DNA of 47,298 nt from Chloroflexota bacterium (GTDB lineage: Bacteria; Chloroflexota; Dehalococcoidia; Lucifugimonadales; JACPQL01): positions 1-47,298 of the forward strand of contig JACPQL010000043.1 in assembly GCA_016190445.1 (NCBI GenBank). The letters are read 5' to 3'. Each line of letters opens with the position of its first letter. Position 1 is the stretch's first letter. The position numbers and the translations under genes are program-made. A model generated the notes under the pieces. The model searched no databases. It was not told where the DNA came from and saw nothing but the letters and a program-made list of their open reading frames with translations. This document shows, piece after piece, positions 33,033-40,658 of the stretch.

Positions 33033-34609
33033 CCTCCACACGTCAGGCCCCTGCAACTACGCAGGCTGAGGCGCACGTCCAGGCGCCAGCCTACTCCTAT
33101 CCCATGCCCAGCTACCTGAAGCCCCGCTTCCGAGTGGAGATAGAGGACCGCCGCTGCATCCGCTGCCAGTGCTGCGTGGAGCAGTGCAGCTTCGGCGCTC
33201 TCTTTTTCGACCAGCGGCGGAACGAGGTGGGCACCGTGGAACAGAACTGCGTGGCGTGCCACCGCTGCGTGGTGTTCTGTCCCACCCAGGCCATCTCCGT
33301 ACTGCGCCATCCGGTGGAGTACAGGGAGAACGCCCACTGGCGGCCCGAGGTCATCGAAGACATCACCCGGCAGGCGGAGACGGGCGGTGTTCTGCTCACC
33401 GGCATGGGGAGCGACAAGGGCTGGACGTGCTACTGGGACAAGCTGTGTCTGAACGCTAGCCAGGTGACCAACCCCTCCATTGACCCGTTGCGGGAGCCCA
33501 TGGAGCTTAGGACCTACCTGGGCAGCAAGCCCGACAGAGTTGAGCTGGACCCCAAGAGTGGCGGCCTCAGGACCCGGCTGGCGCCCCAGGTGATGGTGGA
33601 GACCCCAATTCTCTTCTCCGCCATGTCCTACGGTGCTGTGAGCATCAATGTCCACGAGGCCCTGGCGCGGGCCGCCGCCATGACGGGTACTCTGTTCAAT
33701 ACCGGCGAAGGGGGTCTTCACCCCAAACTCTACTCATACGGGAAGAACACCATTGTTCAGGTGGCATCGGGGCGCTTCGGGGTCCACCCGGAGTACCTGG
33801 ACGTGGCCAGCATCATCGAGATCAAGATCGGGCAAGGCGCCAAGCCAGGAATCGGTGGCCACCTCCCCGGCGAGAAGGTCAGCGACGACGTTGCCTTCAC
33901 CCGGATGATCCCTTCCGGGACCGATGCCCTCTCCCCTGCCCCACAGCACGACATCTACTCCATCGAGGACCTGTCCCAGCTCATCCATGCCCTCAAGGAA
34001 GCCACCAACTACACCAAGCCTGTAAGCGTCAAGATCGCCGCAGTGCACAACTCCGCTGCCATTGCCTCAGGCATCGCCAGGGCGGGAGCGGACATCATCG
34101 CCTTGGACGGCATCCGCGGCTCCACGGGGGCGGCCCCCAAGATCATCCGCGATAACCTGGGCATCCCTATTGAGATGGCCATCGCCTCCGCGGACGAGAG
34201 GCTTCGCAAGGAGGGCATACGCCAGCGGGTCTCCCTCATTGCCGCCGGTGGGTTCCGCAACAGCGCCGATGTGATCAAGGCCATCGCTCTGGGGGCCGAT
34301 GCTGTCTACATCGGCACCGCGGCCCTCATCGCCCTGGGCTGCACCGAGTGCCAGGCCTGCTACACCGGCAGATGCGCCTGGGGGCTGACCACCACCGACG
34401 AGAAGCTGACCAAGCGCCAGAACCCGGACATAGCCGCGCAGCGCCTGGCTAACCTGCTGGAGGGCTGGAGCCACGAGATGAAGGAGATGCTGGGAGCCAT
34501 GGGCATCAATGCTCTGGAGAGCCTCCGGGGAAACCGGCTCCACCTGCGCAGCGTGGGGTTGACCCAGCAGGAGGCGGATGTCCTGGGCGTCCTTCAGGCA
34601 GGGGCATAG
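33029..34609 (+). CDS. Archaeal-type glutamate synthase, ferredoxin/FMN subunit
   Basis: A 526-residue protein that makes glutamate from 2-oxoglutarate and ammonia. Two 4Fe-4S motifs near the N-terminus (RRCIRCQCCVEQC at 41-53; NCVACHRCVVFCP at 72-84) precede a TIM-barrel FMN domain with FSAMSYGAVSINVHEAL, NTGEGGLHP, the KIGQGAKPGIGGHLPGEKV loop and ALDGIRGSTGAAPK. CTECQACYTGRCAWG resembles the 3Fe-4S ligand region of GltB. The N-terminal clusters suggest ferredoxin as donor. A 4-nt overlap with the amidotransferase gene implies coupled translation. Confidence 0.92.
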   Translation: MTSTRQAPATTQAEAHVQAPAYSYPMPSYLKPRFRVEIEDRRCIRCQCCVEQCSFGALFFDQRRNEVGTVEQNCVACHRCVVFCPTQAISVLRHPVEYRENAHWRPEVIEDITRQAETGGVLLTGMGSDKGWTCYWDKLCLNASQVTNPSIDPLREPMELRTYLGSKPDRVELDPKSGGLRTRLAPQVMVETPILFSAMSYGAVSINVHEALARAAAMTGTLFNTGEGGLHPKLYSYGKNTIVQVASGRFGVHPEYLDVASIIEIKIGQGAKPGIGGHLPGEKVSDDVAFTRMIPSGTDALSPAPQHDIYSIEDLSQLIHALKEATNYTKPVSVKIAAVHNSAAIASGIARAGADIIALDGIRGSTGAAPKIIRDNLGIPIEMAIASADERLRKEGIRQRVSLIAAGGFRNSADVIKAIALGADAVYIGTAALIALGCTECQACYTGRCAWGLTTTDEKLTKRQNPDIAAQRLANLLEGWSHEMKEMLGAMGINALESLRGNRLHLRSVGLTQQEADVLGVLQAGA

Positions 34610-34611
34610 CC

Positions 34612-35427
34612 ATGCACGTAGAGGCGGGACGGGATGGGAATACTGTAGAGGTGGATGCCGCAGGGCTCAGTTCCCGGGAACTGAATCTCCGCCTGAGAGA
34701 GCTGGTAACAGCCGGCGCCACCCACATCAAGCTCCTTAACGTGGCGGGGCAGCGCTACATCGGCTCCGACCTGGACAGGCCTGTGACCCTGGAGATCTTC
34801 GGCACGCCAGGCAACGACCTGGGCTCTTTCATGGACGGCCCTTCCATCATTGTTCATGCCAACGCTCAAGATGGCTGCGGCAACACCATGAACGGCGGCA
34901 CCATTGTGGTCCATGGCCTGGCCGGTGACATAACCGGCCTCTCCGCCCGCGGCGGAAAGGTCTTCATCCGCGACGACGTGGGCTATCGGGCGGGCATCCA
35001 CATGAAGCAGTACCAGGAAAGGTGCCCCGTCCTGGTCATCGGAGGTACGGCCCAGGACTTCCTGGGCGAATACATGGCGGGGGGTATCCTGGTGGTGCTG
35101 GGGCTCACCCTGGGGTCGGGCCATCGTCATCGTGCCAATTTCGTCGGCACGGGGATGCACGGCGGGGTCATCTACCTTCGGGGCAGCGTCGAGTCTCAGC
35201 AGCTCGGGAAAGAGGTAGGAGTGGCCGAGCTGGATGACCAGGACAAGGCCCTCCTCCAGGGGATTATCAGCGAGTTCTGCGGCCACTTCTGCATGGACCC
35301 CCGGGACATGGTGGCTGGCCCCTTCATAAAGCTATACCCGCGATACCTGCGCCCCTATGGCCCCCTCTACGCTCCTACCCACCGGGGTGCCCAGGGGCAG
35401 GTACCCAGATGGAAGGTTCCCGGCTGA
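34612..35427 (+). CDS. Archaeal-type glutamate synthase, GXGXG structural subunit
   Basis: A 271-residue beta-helix protein corresponding to the C-terminal GXGXG domain of GltB, which bridges the amidotransferase and synthase sites. Repeated glycine-rich turns are visible: GNDLGSFMDG, GCGNTMNGGTIVVHG, GLSARGGKVFIRDDVGYRAG and GEYMAGGILVVLG. It starts 2 nt after the FMN subunit stop. With the previous two genes it completes a split glutamate synthase. Confidence 0.9.
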   Translation: MHVEAGRDGNTVEVDAAGLSSRELNLRLRELVTAGATHIKLLNVAGQRYIGSDLDRPVTLEIFGTPGNDLGSFMDGPSIIVHANAQDGCGNTMNGGTIVVHGLAGDITGLSARGGKVFIRDDVGYRAGIHMKQYQERCPVLVIGGTAQDFLGEYMAGGILVVLGLTLGSGHRHRANFVGTGMHGGVIYLRGSVESQQLGKEVGVAELDDQDKALLQGIISEFCGHFCMDPRDMVAGPFIKLYPRYLRPYGPLYAPTHRGAQGQVPRWKVPG

Positions 35428-35446
35428 GGCGCGAGAGGGGTGAGAG

Positions 35447-35863
35447 ATGCCGCTGCGAGTGATGGTCCCTCTGGACGGGAGCGAATCGGCAGAAGGCGCT
35501 CTGGCCTGCGTGGAGCAGTTGCGAGACAAGCAGGACCTGGAGGTGCTGCTTGTTGCCGTCTGGGAGGCCAACGAGGGTTTTCAAGGGGGAGACCCTGTGG
35601 GGCGAGCCCTTGCGCCTCAGGTGTTGGACTGCATCACCGGCAACCTGGCGTCCTACCTTTCGGGTGCTGGGGAGCGGCTCCAGCGCCAGGGGGTCCACAC
35701 CAGCTTCAAAGTCTTCACCGGACACCCTCTCCGGGACCTGTCCGCCGTAGCCAGCCGGGAGAGGATAGACCTCATCATCACCGGCCCTCGGGGTCTGGCC
35801 GGGCCAAGCTGCCAGTACCCTCCACCCCGCTGGTGCCACGGCCCCTGCCCCCTGCCCTCCTGA
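35447..35863 (+). CDS. Universal stress protein, C-terminus abnormal
   Basis: A UspA-like protein of 138 residues beginning PLRVMVPLDGSESAEGAL and reaching RIDLIITGPRG. The usual ATP-binding end (GxxG then about nine residues, GS/T and a final VLLV strand) is replaced by a proline/cysteine-rich tail, SCQYPPPRWCHGPCPLPS. A different frame just downstream reads STPLVPRPLPPALLMPAE, which looks more like a normal Usp end and runs to 35904. A frameshift near 35790-35830, real or a sequencing error, is likely. It is the last gene of the ferredoxin-glutamate synthase run. Confidence 0.7.
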   Translation: MPLRVMVPLDGSESAEGALACVEQLRDKQDLEVLLVAVWEANEGFQGGDPVGRALAPQVLDCITGNLASYLSGAGERLQRQGVHTSFKVFTGHPLRDLSAVASRERIDLIITGPRGLAGPSCQYPPPRWCHGPCPLPS

Positions 35864-35900
35864 TGCCAGCCGAGGTTATCACTGGGCCGGGCTTCGCACT

Positions 35901-37256
35901 CTAGGACAACAGTCGCTGCTGTAAGACCTGAAGCCGCTGGCTAACGATCCGGTTGAAGTGAAGGGCCAGCGACAGGTTCTCCCTCAGTAGCTCCTGGAAC
36001 GCCTCCTGGGAGAGGCGCCACACCACCACATAGGTAGATGCCGTGATGGTAGCAGAGCGGGGCTGACCGGTGAGCAGGGCCATCTCGCCGAACCCTTCGC
36101 CAGGCCCCAGCGTCGCCAGGACCGCGGGGTATATCCCATGTCGCTCTCGCGCCACCCGCACCGAACCTTGTCGCAGGATGTAGAAGGAGTCTCCCGGGTC
36201 GCCCTGCCTTATTATGGTGGCACCCCTGGGATACCGCTGCTCCTCCAGAGCGGGCAGGAGCTTGGTCAGGTTTTTGGGCCCCAGCTCGGCGAAGAGGGGG
36301 GTCTTGCGTAGCTCCTCCAGCAGTCCCTGCCAGCGCACATCCGCCTTTTCTATGGGGCTCTCGACCCCTGATAGCCCTGGCGACACCCCGCTCAACCGCT
36401 GCCCGATCAGCTTCTTGTCCTCGGTGGTCAGGCTCAACGGGAAAGTGCAGCGCTGGCATGTCTCCCCGCCTGGAGCGTTATCGCTACTGCACCTGGGGCA
36501 CACCAGCCTCCGCCCGGCAGGGGCCTGGGGCACCGCGTCGTCCACTGCCGTCGGGAGAGAGGCGGGCGTCCTGGGTGCCTCCCGGCTGTCAACAATCCTG
36601 CCGTCGGTGAGAGTGATGAGCCGACGGCAGTGGCTGGCGATGGTGGCATCGTGGGTGACTATCACCACGGTCCGCCCCTGGTCATTGAGCTTCTGGAACA
36701 GGGCCATCACCTCTGCGCTGGAGCGGGAGTCCAGGGCTCCTGTGGGCTCGTCAGCCAGGATGACGGACGGGTTATGCACCAGCGCCCTGGCGATAGCCAC
36801 CCGCTGACGCTGTCCCCCGGCAAGCTCGTCGGGGTGGTGCTCCGCGCGGTCCCCGAGCCCCACCTCCTCCAGCGCCCTCTGTGCGCGCTCTCGCCTTTCA
36901 CCGGAAGGTACGCCCTGGTACTCCAGGGGAAGCTCCACATTCCGAAGGGCAGACTCGTTGGGCAAGAGGTTGAAGGCCTGGAAGACGAAACCTATCTTCT
37001 GGCCCCGCGTCTGGGCCAGGTCCCTGTCGCTGAGACGGGTCACATCCTTTCCTTCAACGAGTACCAGGCCGGAGGTGGGACGCTGGAGGCAACCGAGAAT
37101 GTGCAGGAGCGTGGACGTGCCAGAGCCAGACTTACCCACCAGGGCTACCAGGTCCCCCTGGTTCACCACAAGGGAGACGTCGTTCAGTGCATATACGTCC
37201 TCCCTCTCCATCCTGTAGACCTTGGACAGTTGCCTCCCCTCCACTACGATGGTCAT
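35901..37256 (-). CDS. ABC ATPase - zinc ribbon - cyclic-nucleotide-binding fusion
   Basis: A 451-residue protein. Residues 4-230 are a MacB/LolD-type ABC ATPase with Q-loop FVFQAFNLLP, signature LAGGQRQRVAIARAL, Walker B VILADEPTGALD and H-loop VTHD. Walker A reads GKSGSGTST (41-49), with Thr47 where the nucleotide-binding Lys should be. A zinc ribbon (CPRCSSDNAPGGETCQRC, about 262-279) and a C-terminal cNMP-binding domain (FAELGPKNLTKLLPALEE to GEGFGEMALLTGQPRSAT) follow. No permease gene is adjacent. It may act as a regulator that senses a ligand rather than as a transporter ATPase. The ATG at 37256 has a G-rich ribosome site. Confidence 0.85.
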   Translation of the reverse strand: MTIVVEGRQLSKVYRMEREDVYALNDVSLVVNQGDLVALVGKSGSGTSTLLHILGCLQRPTSGLVLVEGKDVTRLSDRDLAQTRGQKIGFVFQAFNLLPNESALRNVELPLEYQGVPSGERRERAQRALEEVGLGDRAEHHPDELAGGQRQRVAIARALVHNPSVILADEPTGALDSRSSAEVMALFQKLNDQGRTVVIVTHDATIASHCRRLITLTDGRIVDSREAPRTPASLPTAVDDAVPQAPAGRRLVCPRCSSDNAPGGETCQRCTFPLSLTTEDKKLIGQRLSGVSPGLSGVESPIEKADVRWQGLLEELRKTPLFAELGPKNLTKLLPALEEQRYPRGATIIRQGDPGDSFYILRQGSVRVARERHGIYPAVLATLGPGEGFGEMALLTGQPRSATITASTYVVVWRLSQEAFQELLRENLSLALHFNRIVSQRLQVLQQRLLS

Positions 37257-37353
37257 GCCTGCTGCCCCCCATGTGCCCTGGGACCTGTTGCCGACTGGGA
37301 TTTCGCACCGGATTCTAGCCGCCACTCCCTCACGCCTGCAATATACTGTGCAT

Positions 37354-38073
37354 GTGGAGTGTCACGTTGGCACCAGCGGTTTTTCTTATCCCCACTGGCG
37401 GGGGGCCTTCTACCCCCAGGAGCTACCCCAGGCCCGCTGGCTGGAGCACTATGCCCAGCACTTTTCTACAGTGGAGCTGAACAACAGCTTCTACCGTCTC
37501 CCTACCGAGAAGGCCTTCCAGGGCTGGCGGGACCGCACGCCCCTGGGGTTCGTCTTCGCGGTGAATGCGAGCCGCATGATAACCCACCTGCGCCGTCTGC
37601 GCGATATCCAGGAGCCCCTGGAGACCTTCGTGGCACGGGCGCGCCATCTGAAGGAGAGGCTGGGCCCGCTCCTGTACCAGCTCCCTCCCGGCATGCGGCG
37701 AAACGACGAGTTGCTGGAGGCCTTTCTTTCCATGCTGCCCCAGGACTTGCGGCACGTCATTGAGTTCCGCAACGAGAGCTGGTACGAGGAGGGGGTGCTG
37801 GGGCTGATGCGTCGCTACAACGTGGCCTTCTGCGTCCACGACATGGCCAGGAAGGAGTCGCCGGTGGTGGCCACCGCCGACTTCGCCTACATCCGGTTCC
37901 ACGGCACCACGGGCCGCTACGCGGGCAGCTACACCGACGACCAGCTTGCGGAGTGGGCGCGGCGTATCCGGCAGCTTGGCACAAGCTGTCGGGCGGTCTA
38001 CGCTTACTTCAACAACGATGTGGGGGGCCATGCGGTGGAGAACGCCAGAACGCTCATGCAACTGCTGGCGTGA
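37354..38073 (+). CDS. DUF72 family protein
   Basis: A 239-residue TIM-barrel-like protein of the DUF72/YecE family, identified from GTSGFSYPHWRGAFYP, VELNNSFYRLP, GPLLYQLPPG, VIEFRNESWY, YIRFHGTTGRYAGSYTDDQL and the ending AYFNNDVGGHAVENARTLMQLL. Its biochemical role is not settled. There is no ribosome site; GTG 37354 (or 37348) is preceded by TATACT at 37342-37347, a spacing that would suit a leaderless transcript. It is divergent from the ABC fusion gene. Confidence 0.88.
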   Translation: MECHVGTSGFSYPHWRGAFYPQELPQARWLEHYAQHFSTVELNNSFYRLPTEKAFQGWRDRTPLGFVFAVNASRMITHLRRLRDIQEPLETFVARARHLKERLGPLLYQLPPGMRRNDELLEAFLSMLPQDLRHVIEFRNESWYEEGVLGLMRRYNVAFCVHDMARKESPVVATADFAYIRFHGTTGRYAGSYTDDQLAEWARRIRQLGTSCRAVYAYFNNDVGGHAVENARTLMQLLA

Positions 38074-38346
38074 CCGGTTTCCTTGACGCGGCCCTTCCTT
38101 GTCCCTATGGTGGGAACAGAATCTGTCATGTTTTTGCCAGAGCACCGAAACGGATGAAAACAGACTTTCCCCATCTGTGGACGAACGGAGAAGGATCGCC
38201 CCCCACTCGGTCAGATTGCTTCGCTCTAAGACTCGCTCGCAACGACGAAATACGTTTGCTCGTCTTTGCGAGGCCCGATTGTATCGGGCCGTGGCAATCT
38301 GGTGGGGCGCGGCTCCTGCACCGTCGAATCGCCTATTCTCATAACA
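38074..38346. repeat. Intergenic region with palindromic dispersed repeat
   Basis: 273 bp without a gene. From 38213 to 38300 it is bounded by AGATTGC and GCAATCT and contains a perfect 8-bp hairpin GGCCCGAT TGT ATCGGGCC (38272-38290). The motifs AGATTGCTTCGC, CTCGCAACGA and GTGGCAATCT resemble a dispersed repeat class common in bacterial intergenic regions. The part before 38213 shows nothing I can name. Confidence 0.65.
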
Positions 38347-39375
38347 ATGGCTACCTGGCATGTTCCCACTGAGGTGCACGGCGACGGGCGTTTCGTCCTC
38401 TCTCGAAAGGAGTTCGTCCCCGCCTACATGAAGGCCTTTGAGGCAGGACGTCTGAAGGAGAAGGTGGAGGAGGCCCTCTCTCACCTGGGCCCCTCCTGCC
38501 GGACGTGCCCCCGCCTGTGTAAAGGGGTGGACCGTCGCTCCGACCAGTCCGGCGTCTGCCGCGTGGGGAGGTATGCCCGCGTGTCCAGCGCCTTCCCCCA
38601 CCTGGGCGAGGAGGATGTTCTCCGGGGATGGCGAGGCTCTGGGACTATCTTCTTCTCCGAGTGCAACCTGCGCTGCCTCTTCTGCCAGAACTTCGAGATA
38701 AGCCAGATGGGAGGGGGCGAGGTGGTGGACCCCAAGAGGCTGGCGCGCCTGATGCTCCGGCTACAGGAGACGGGCTGTCACAACATCAACTTTGTCACAC
38801 CGGAGCACGTGGTCCCCCAGATTGTGGAGGCCCTTCCCCACGCCATAGAGATGGGCCTTCGCCTTCCCCTGGTGTACAACACCAGCTCCTACGATAGCCT
38901 GGAGAGCCTTCGGGTGATGGAGGGGCTGGTGGACATCTACATGCCCGATTTCAAGCTATGGGACCGGGAGCGGAGCCGCCGGTTTCTCCTGGCCCCCGAT
39001 TACCCGGAGGTGGCGCGCTCCGCTCTCGCCGAGATGCACCGCCAGGTGGGAGTGCTTCGGGTGGAGGAGGAGGGTGTGGCCCTGCGGGGCGTCGTGGTTC
39101 GCCACCTGGTGATGCCGGGGATGCTGGATGACACCAGGGCTATCCTGGGCTGGCTGTCCTCCCTCTCCCCGGACACCTACGTCAACCTGATGGACCAGTA
39201 CCGTCCCGCCTGGAAGGCCAGGACGGAGCTTCGGTTCGCCGAGATCAACCGGCGGGTGTCCCGGGAAGAGATGGCCACGGCCTCCCGGATGGCCCGGGAG
39301 GCCGGACTCTGGCACCAGGATACCCGCTTGGCGGGAGGTCTCCCCATCCCGCCCCCTGCTGGCGTTGCGGGGTGA
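38347..39375 (+). CDS. Radical SAM protein, PflX-like
   Basis: A 342-residue radical SAM enzyme. A Cys-rich N-terminal segment CRTCPRLCKGVDRRSD...GVCRVG precedes the SAM 4Fe-4S motif CNLRCLFCQN (CxxxCxxC). FVTPEHVVPQIVEAL, YNTSSYDSLESL, DIYMPDFK and HLVMPGMLDDT are typical of the PflX/COG1313 group, often annotated as pyruvate-formate-lyase activating protein-like although no such partner is in this window. The ATG at 38347 lacks a ribosome site but has TATTCT (38334-38339) at the right distance for leaderless expression. It ends 24 nt from the convergent lipoprotein gene. Confidence 0.88.
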   Translation: MATWHVPTEVHGDGRFVLSRKEFVPAYMKAFEAGRLKEKVEEALSHLGPSCRTCPRLCKGVDRRSDQSGVCRVGRYARVSSAFPHLGEEDVLRGWRGSGTIFFSECNLRCLFCQNFEISQMGGGEVVDPKRLARLMLRLQETGCHNINFVTPEHVVPQIVEALPHAIEMGLRLPLVYNTSSYDSLESLRVMEGLVDIYMPDFKLWDRERSRRFLLAPDYPEVARSALAEMHRQVGVLRVEEEGVALRGVVVRHLVMPGMLDDTRAILGWLSSLSPDTYVNLMDQYRPAWKARTELRFAEINRRVSREEMATASRMAREAGLWHQDTRLAGGLPIPPPAGVAG

Positions 39376-39399
39376 GTAGGCCCTGCCCTACAGCAACGC

Positions 39400-40629
39400 C
39401 TAGTGGGACATCGTGCCCATCATGCCTGGCACCCACTTCTCGTAGAAGGCATGGGTCAGGTCGTGGGAGGCCTCGCCTATGGGCGCGACAGCCTGCTTGG
39501 CGGCGGCCACATCCTTGGCCTTGAGGGCCGCCTCCACTGATGGGAGAGCCTTCTCTATCTTCTCCACGGGCTCTGACAGCGCGGCGGGCCAGGGGATGGC
39601 GTGCAGGAGTGCCTCGATGCGCTCCGCCTTCTCCGTGGCTATGTTCAGGCTATTCTGGTCTCCACCCTCCCACTGGGTGATGCGAGAGCGCAGGTCGCTC
39701 ACGTTGACTGAGAGGTCCAGGTAGCCTGCCTGAGCGCAACCCGCGTCCTCAGCGCCGTGTTTCCCAGACACCCACTTCTCGTAGAAGGCATGGGTCAGGT
39801 CGTGGGAGGCCTCGCCCACGGGCGTGACGGCCTGTTTGGCGGCGGCCAGGTCTTTGGCCTTCAACGCCGTCTCAACGGCGGGGAGGGCCTTTTCTATCAT
39901 CTCAACGGCCTCGTCCAGCGCCGGCGGCCACGGCACTCCGTGAAGCAGTGCCTCGATGCGCTCCGCCTTCTCCATAGCGGTGTTCAGGCTATTCTGGTCC
40001 CCGCCCTCCCACTGGGTGATGCGGGAGCGCATGTCCGAGATGTTGCCGGAGAGGTCTAGGTAGGCTGCGTGGGCTGCCATTGATCCAAAGTCCGCGGCCT
40101 TTCTAGCGGGCACCCACTTCCCGTAAAAGTCGTGGGTCAGGTCATGAGAGTGCTCACCAATGGGTGTCACCGCCTGCTTGGCGGCGGCCAGGTCTTTGTT
40201 CTTGAGGGCCGCCTCCACTGCTGGGAGTGCTTTCTCTATCTCCTCGACGGGCTCCGATAGCGGGGCGGGCCACTGGATGGCGTGAAGCAGCGCCTCGATG
40301 CGCTCCGCCTTCTCCACAGCGATGTTCAGGCTATTCTGGTCCCCACCCTCCCATTGGGTGATGCGGGACCGCATATCGCTAATGTTGGTAGAGAGGTCTA
40401 TATAGGCCGCGTGGACCATCTCAGCGCCCACCACGGCAGCCACTTTGCCGGGCGTTGGTGTCGCGCGTACCGGTGTGGCCGTGGCAGTGGGCGTTGGTGG
40501 CGCCTTGGTAGGCGTTGGGGTAGGTGTTGGCGCTGCCCCGGCACACGCCGCCGCCAGGGCCACGACGCTCAGGGCAGCCCCCAACATCCAGGCCCATCGG
40601 GCTACTCTACCACCTTTCAAGAAGCCCAT
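39400..40629 (-). CDS. Lipoprotein with three tandem about 114-residue repeats
   Basis: A 409-residue exported lipoprotein: signal helix at 12-28, Cys29 in ALAAAC, a Pro/Thr-rich linker at 33-60, then three near-identical helical units (about 71-183, 184-297, 298-400). Each unit contains SRITQWEGGDQNSLN, EKAERIEALLH, a W-P turn, EKALP, AAAKQAV and a final SHDLTH-FY-KWV. The paired histidines in SHDLTH recur in every copy and could bind a metal or haem. I do not recognise the family. GGAGG precedes the ATG by 8 nt; the gene is 29 nt after the cytochrome gene and last in the NrfD operon. Confidence 0.85.
   Translation of the reverse strand: MGFLKGGRVARWAWMLGAALSVVALAAACAGAAPTPTPTPTKAPPTPTATATPVRATPTPGKVAAVVGAEMVHAAYIDLSTNISDMRSRITQWEGGDQNSLNIAVEKAERIEALLHAIQWPAPLSEPVEEIEKALPAVEAALKNKDLAAAKQAVTPIGEHSHDLTHDFYGKWVPARKAADFGSMAAHAAYLDLSGNISDMRSRITQWEGGDQNSLNTAMEKAERIEALLHGVPWPPALDEAVEMIEKALPAVETALKAKDLAAAKQAVTPVGEASHDLTHAFYEKWVSGKHGAEDAGCAQAGYLDLSVNVSDLRSRITQWEGGDQNSLNIATEKAERIEALLHAIPWPAALSEPVEKIEKALPSVEAALKAKDVAAAKQAVAPIGEASHDLTHAFYEKWVPGMMGTMSH
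39430..40419 (-). repeat. Three tandem coding repeats, about 340 bp each
   Basis: Units at about 40419-40081, 40080-39739 and 39738-39430, period 342 and then 339 bp, highly similar at the DNA level. This is internal gene duplication, not a CRISPR array. Confidence 0.85.
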
Positions 40630-40658
40630 GACATTCCTCCTCTCGTGGCACGGATGGC

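Noticed and set aside
39430-40419. Regular repeats as a possible CRISPR array
   Set aside because: The repeats are about 340 bp, in frame and coding, with no short repeats and spacers.
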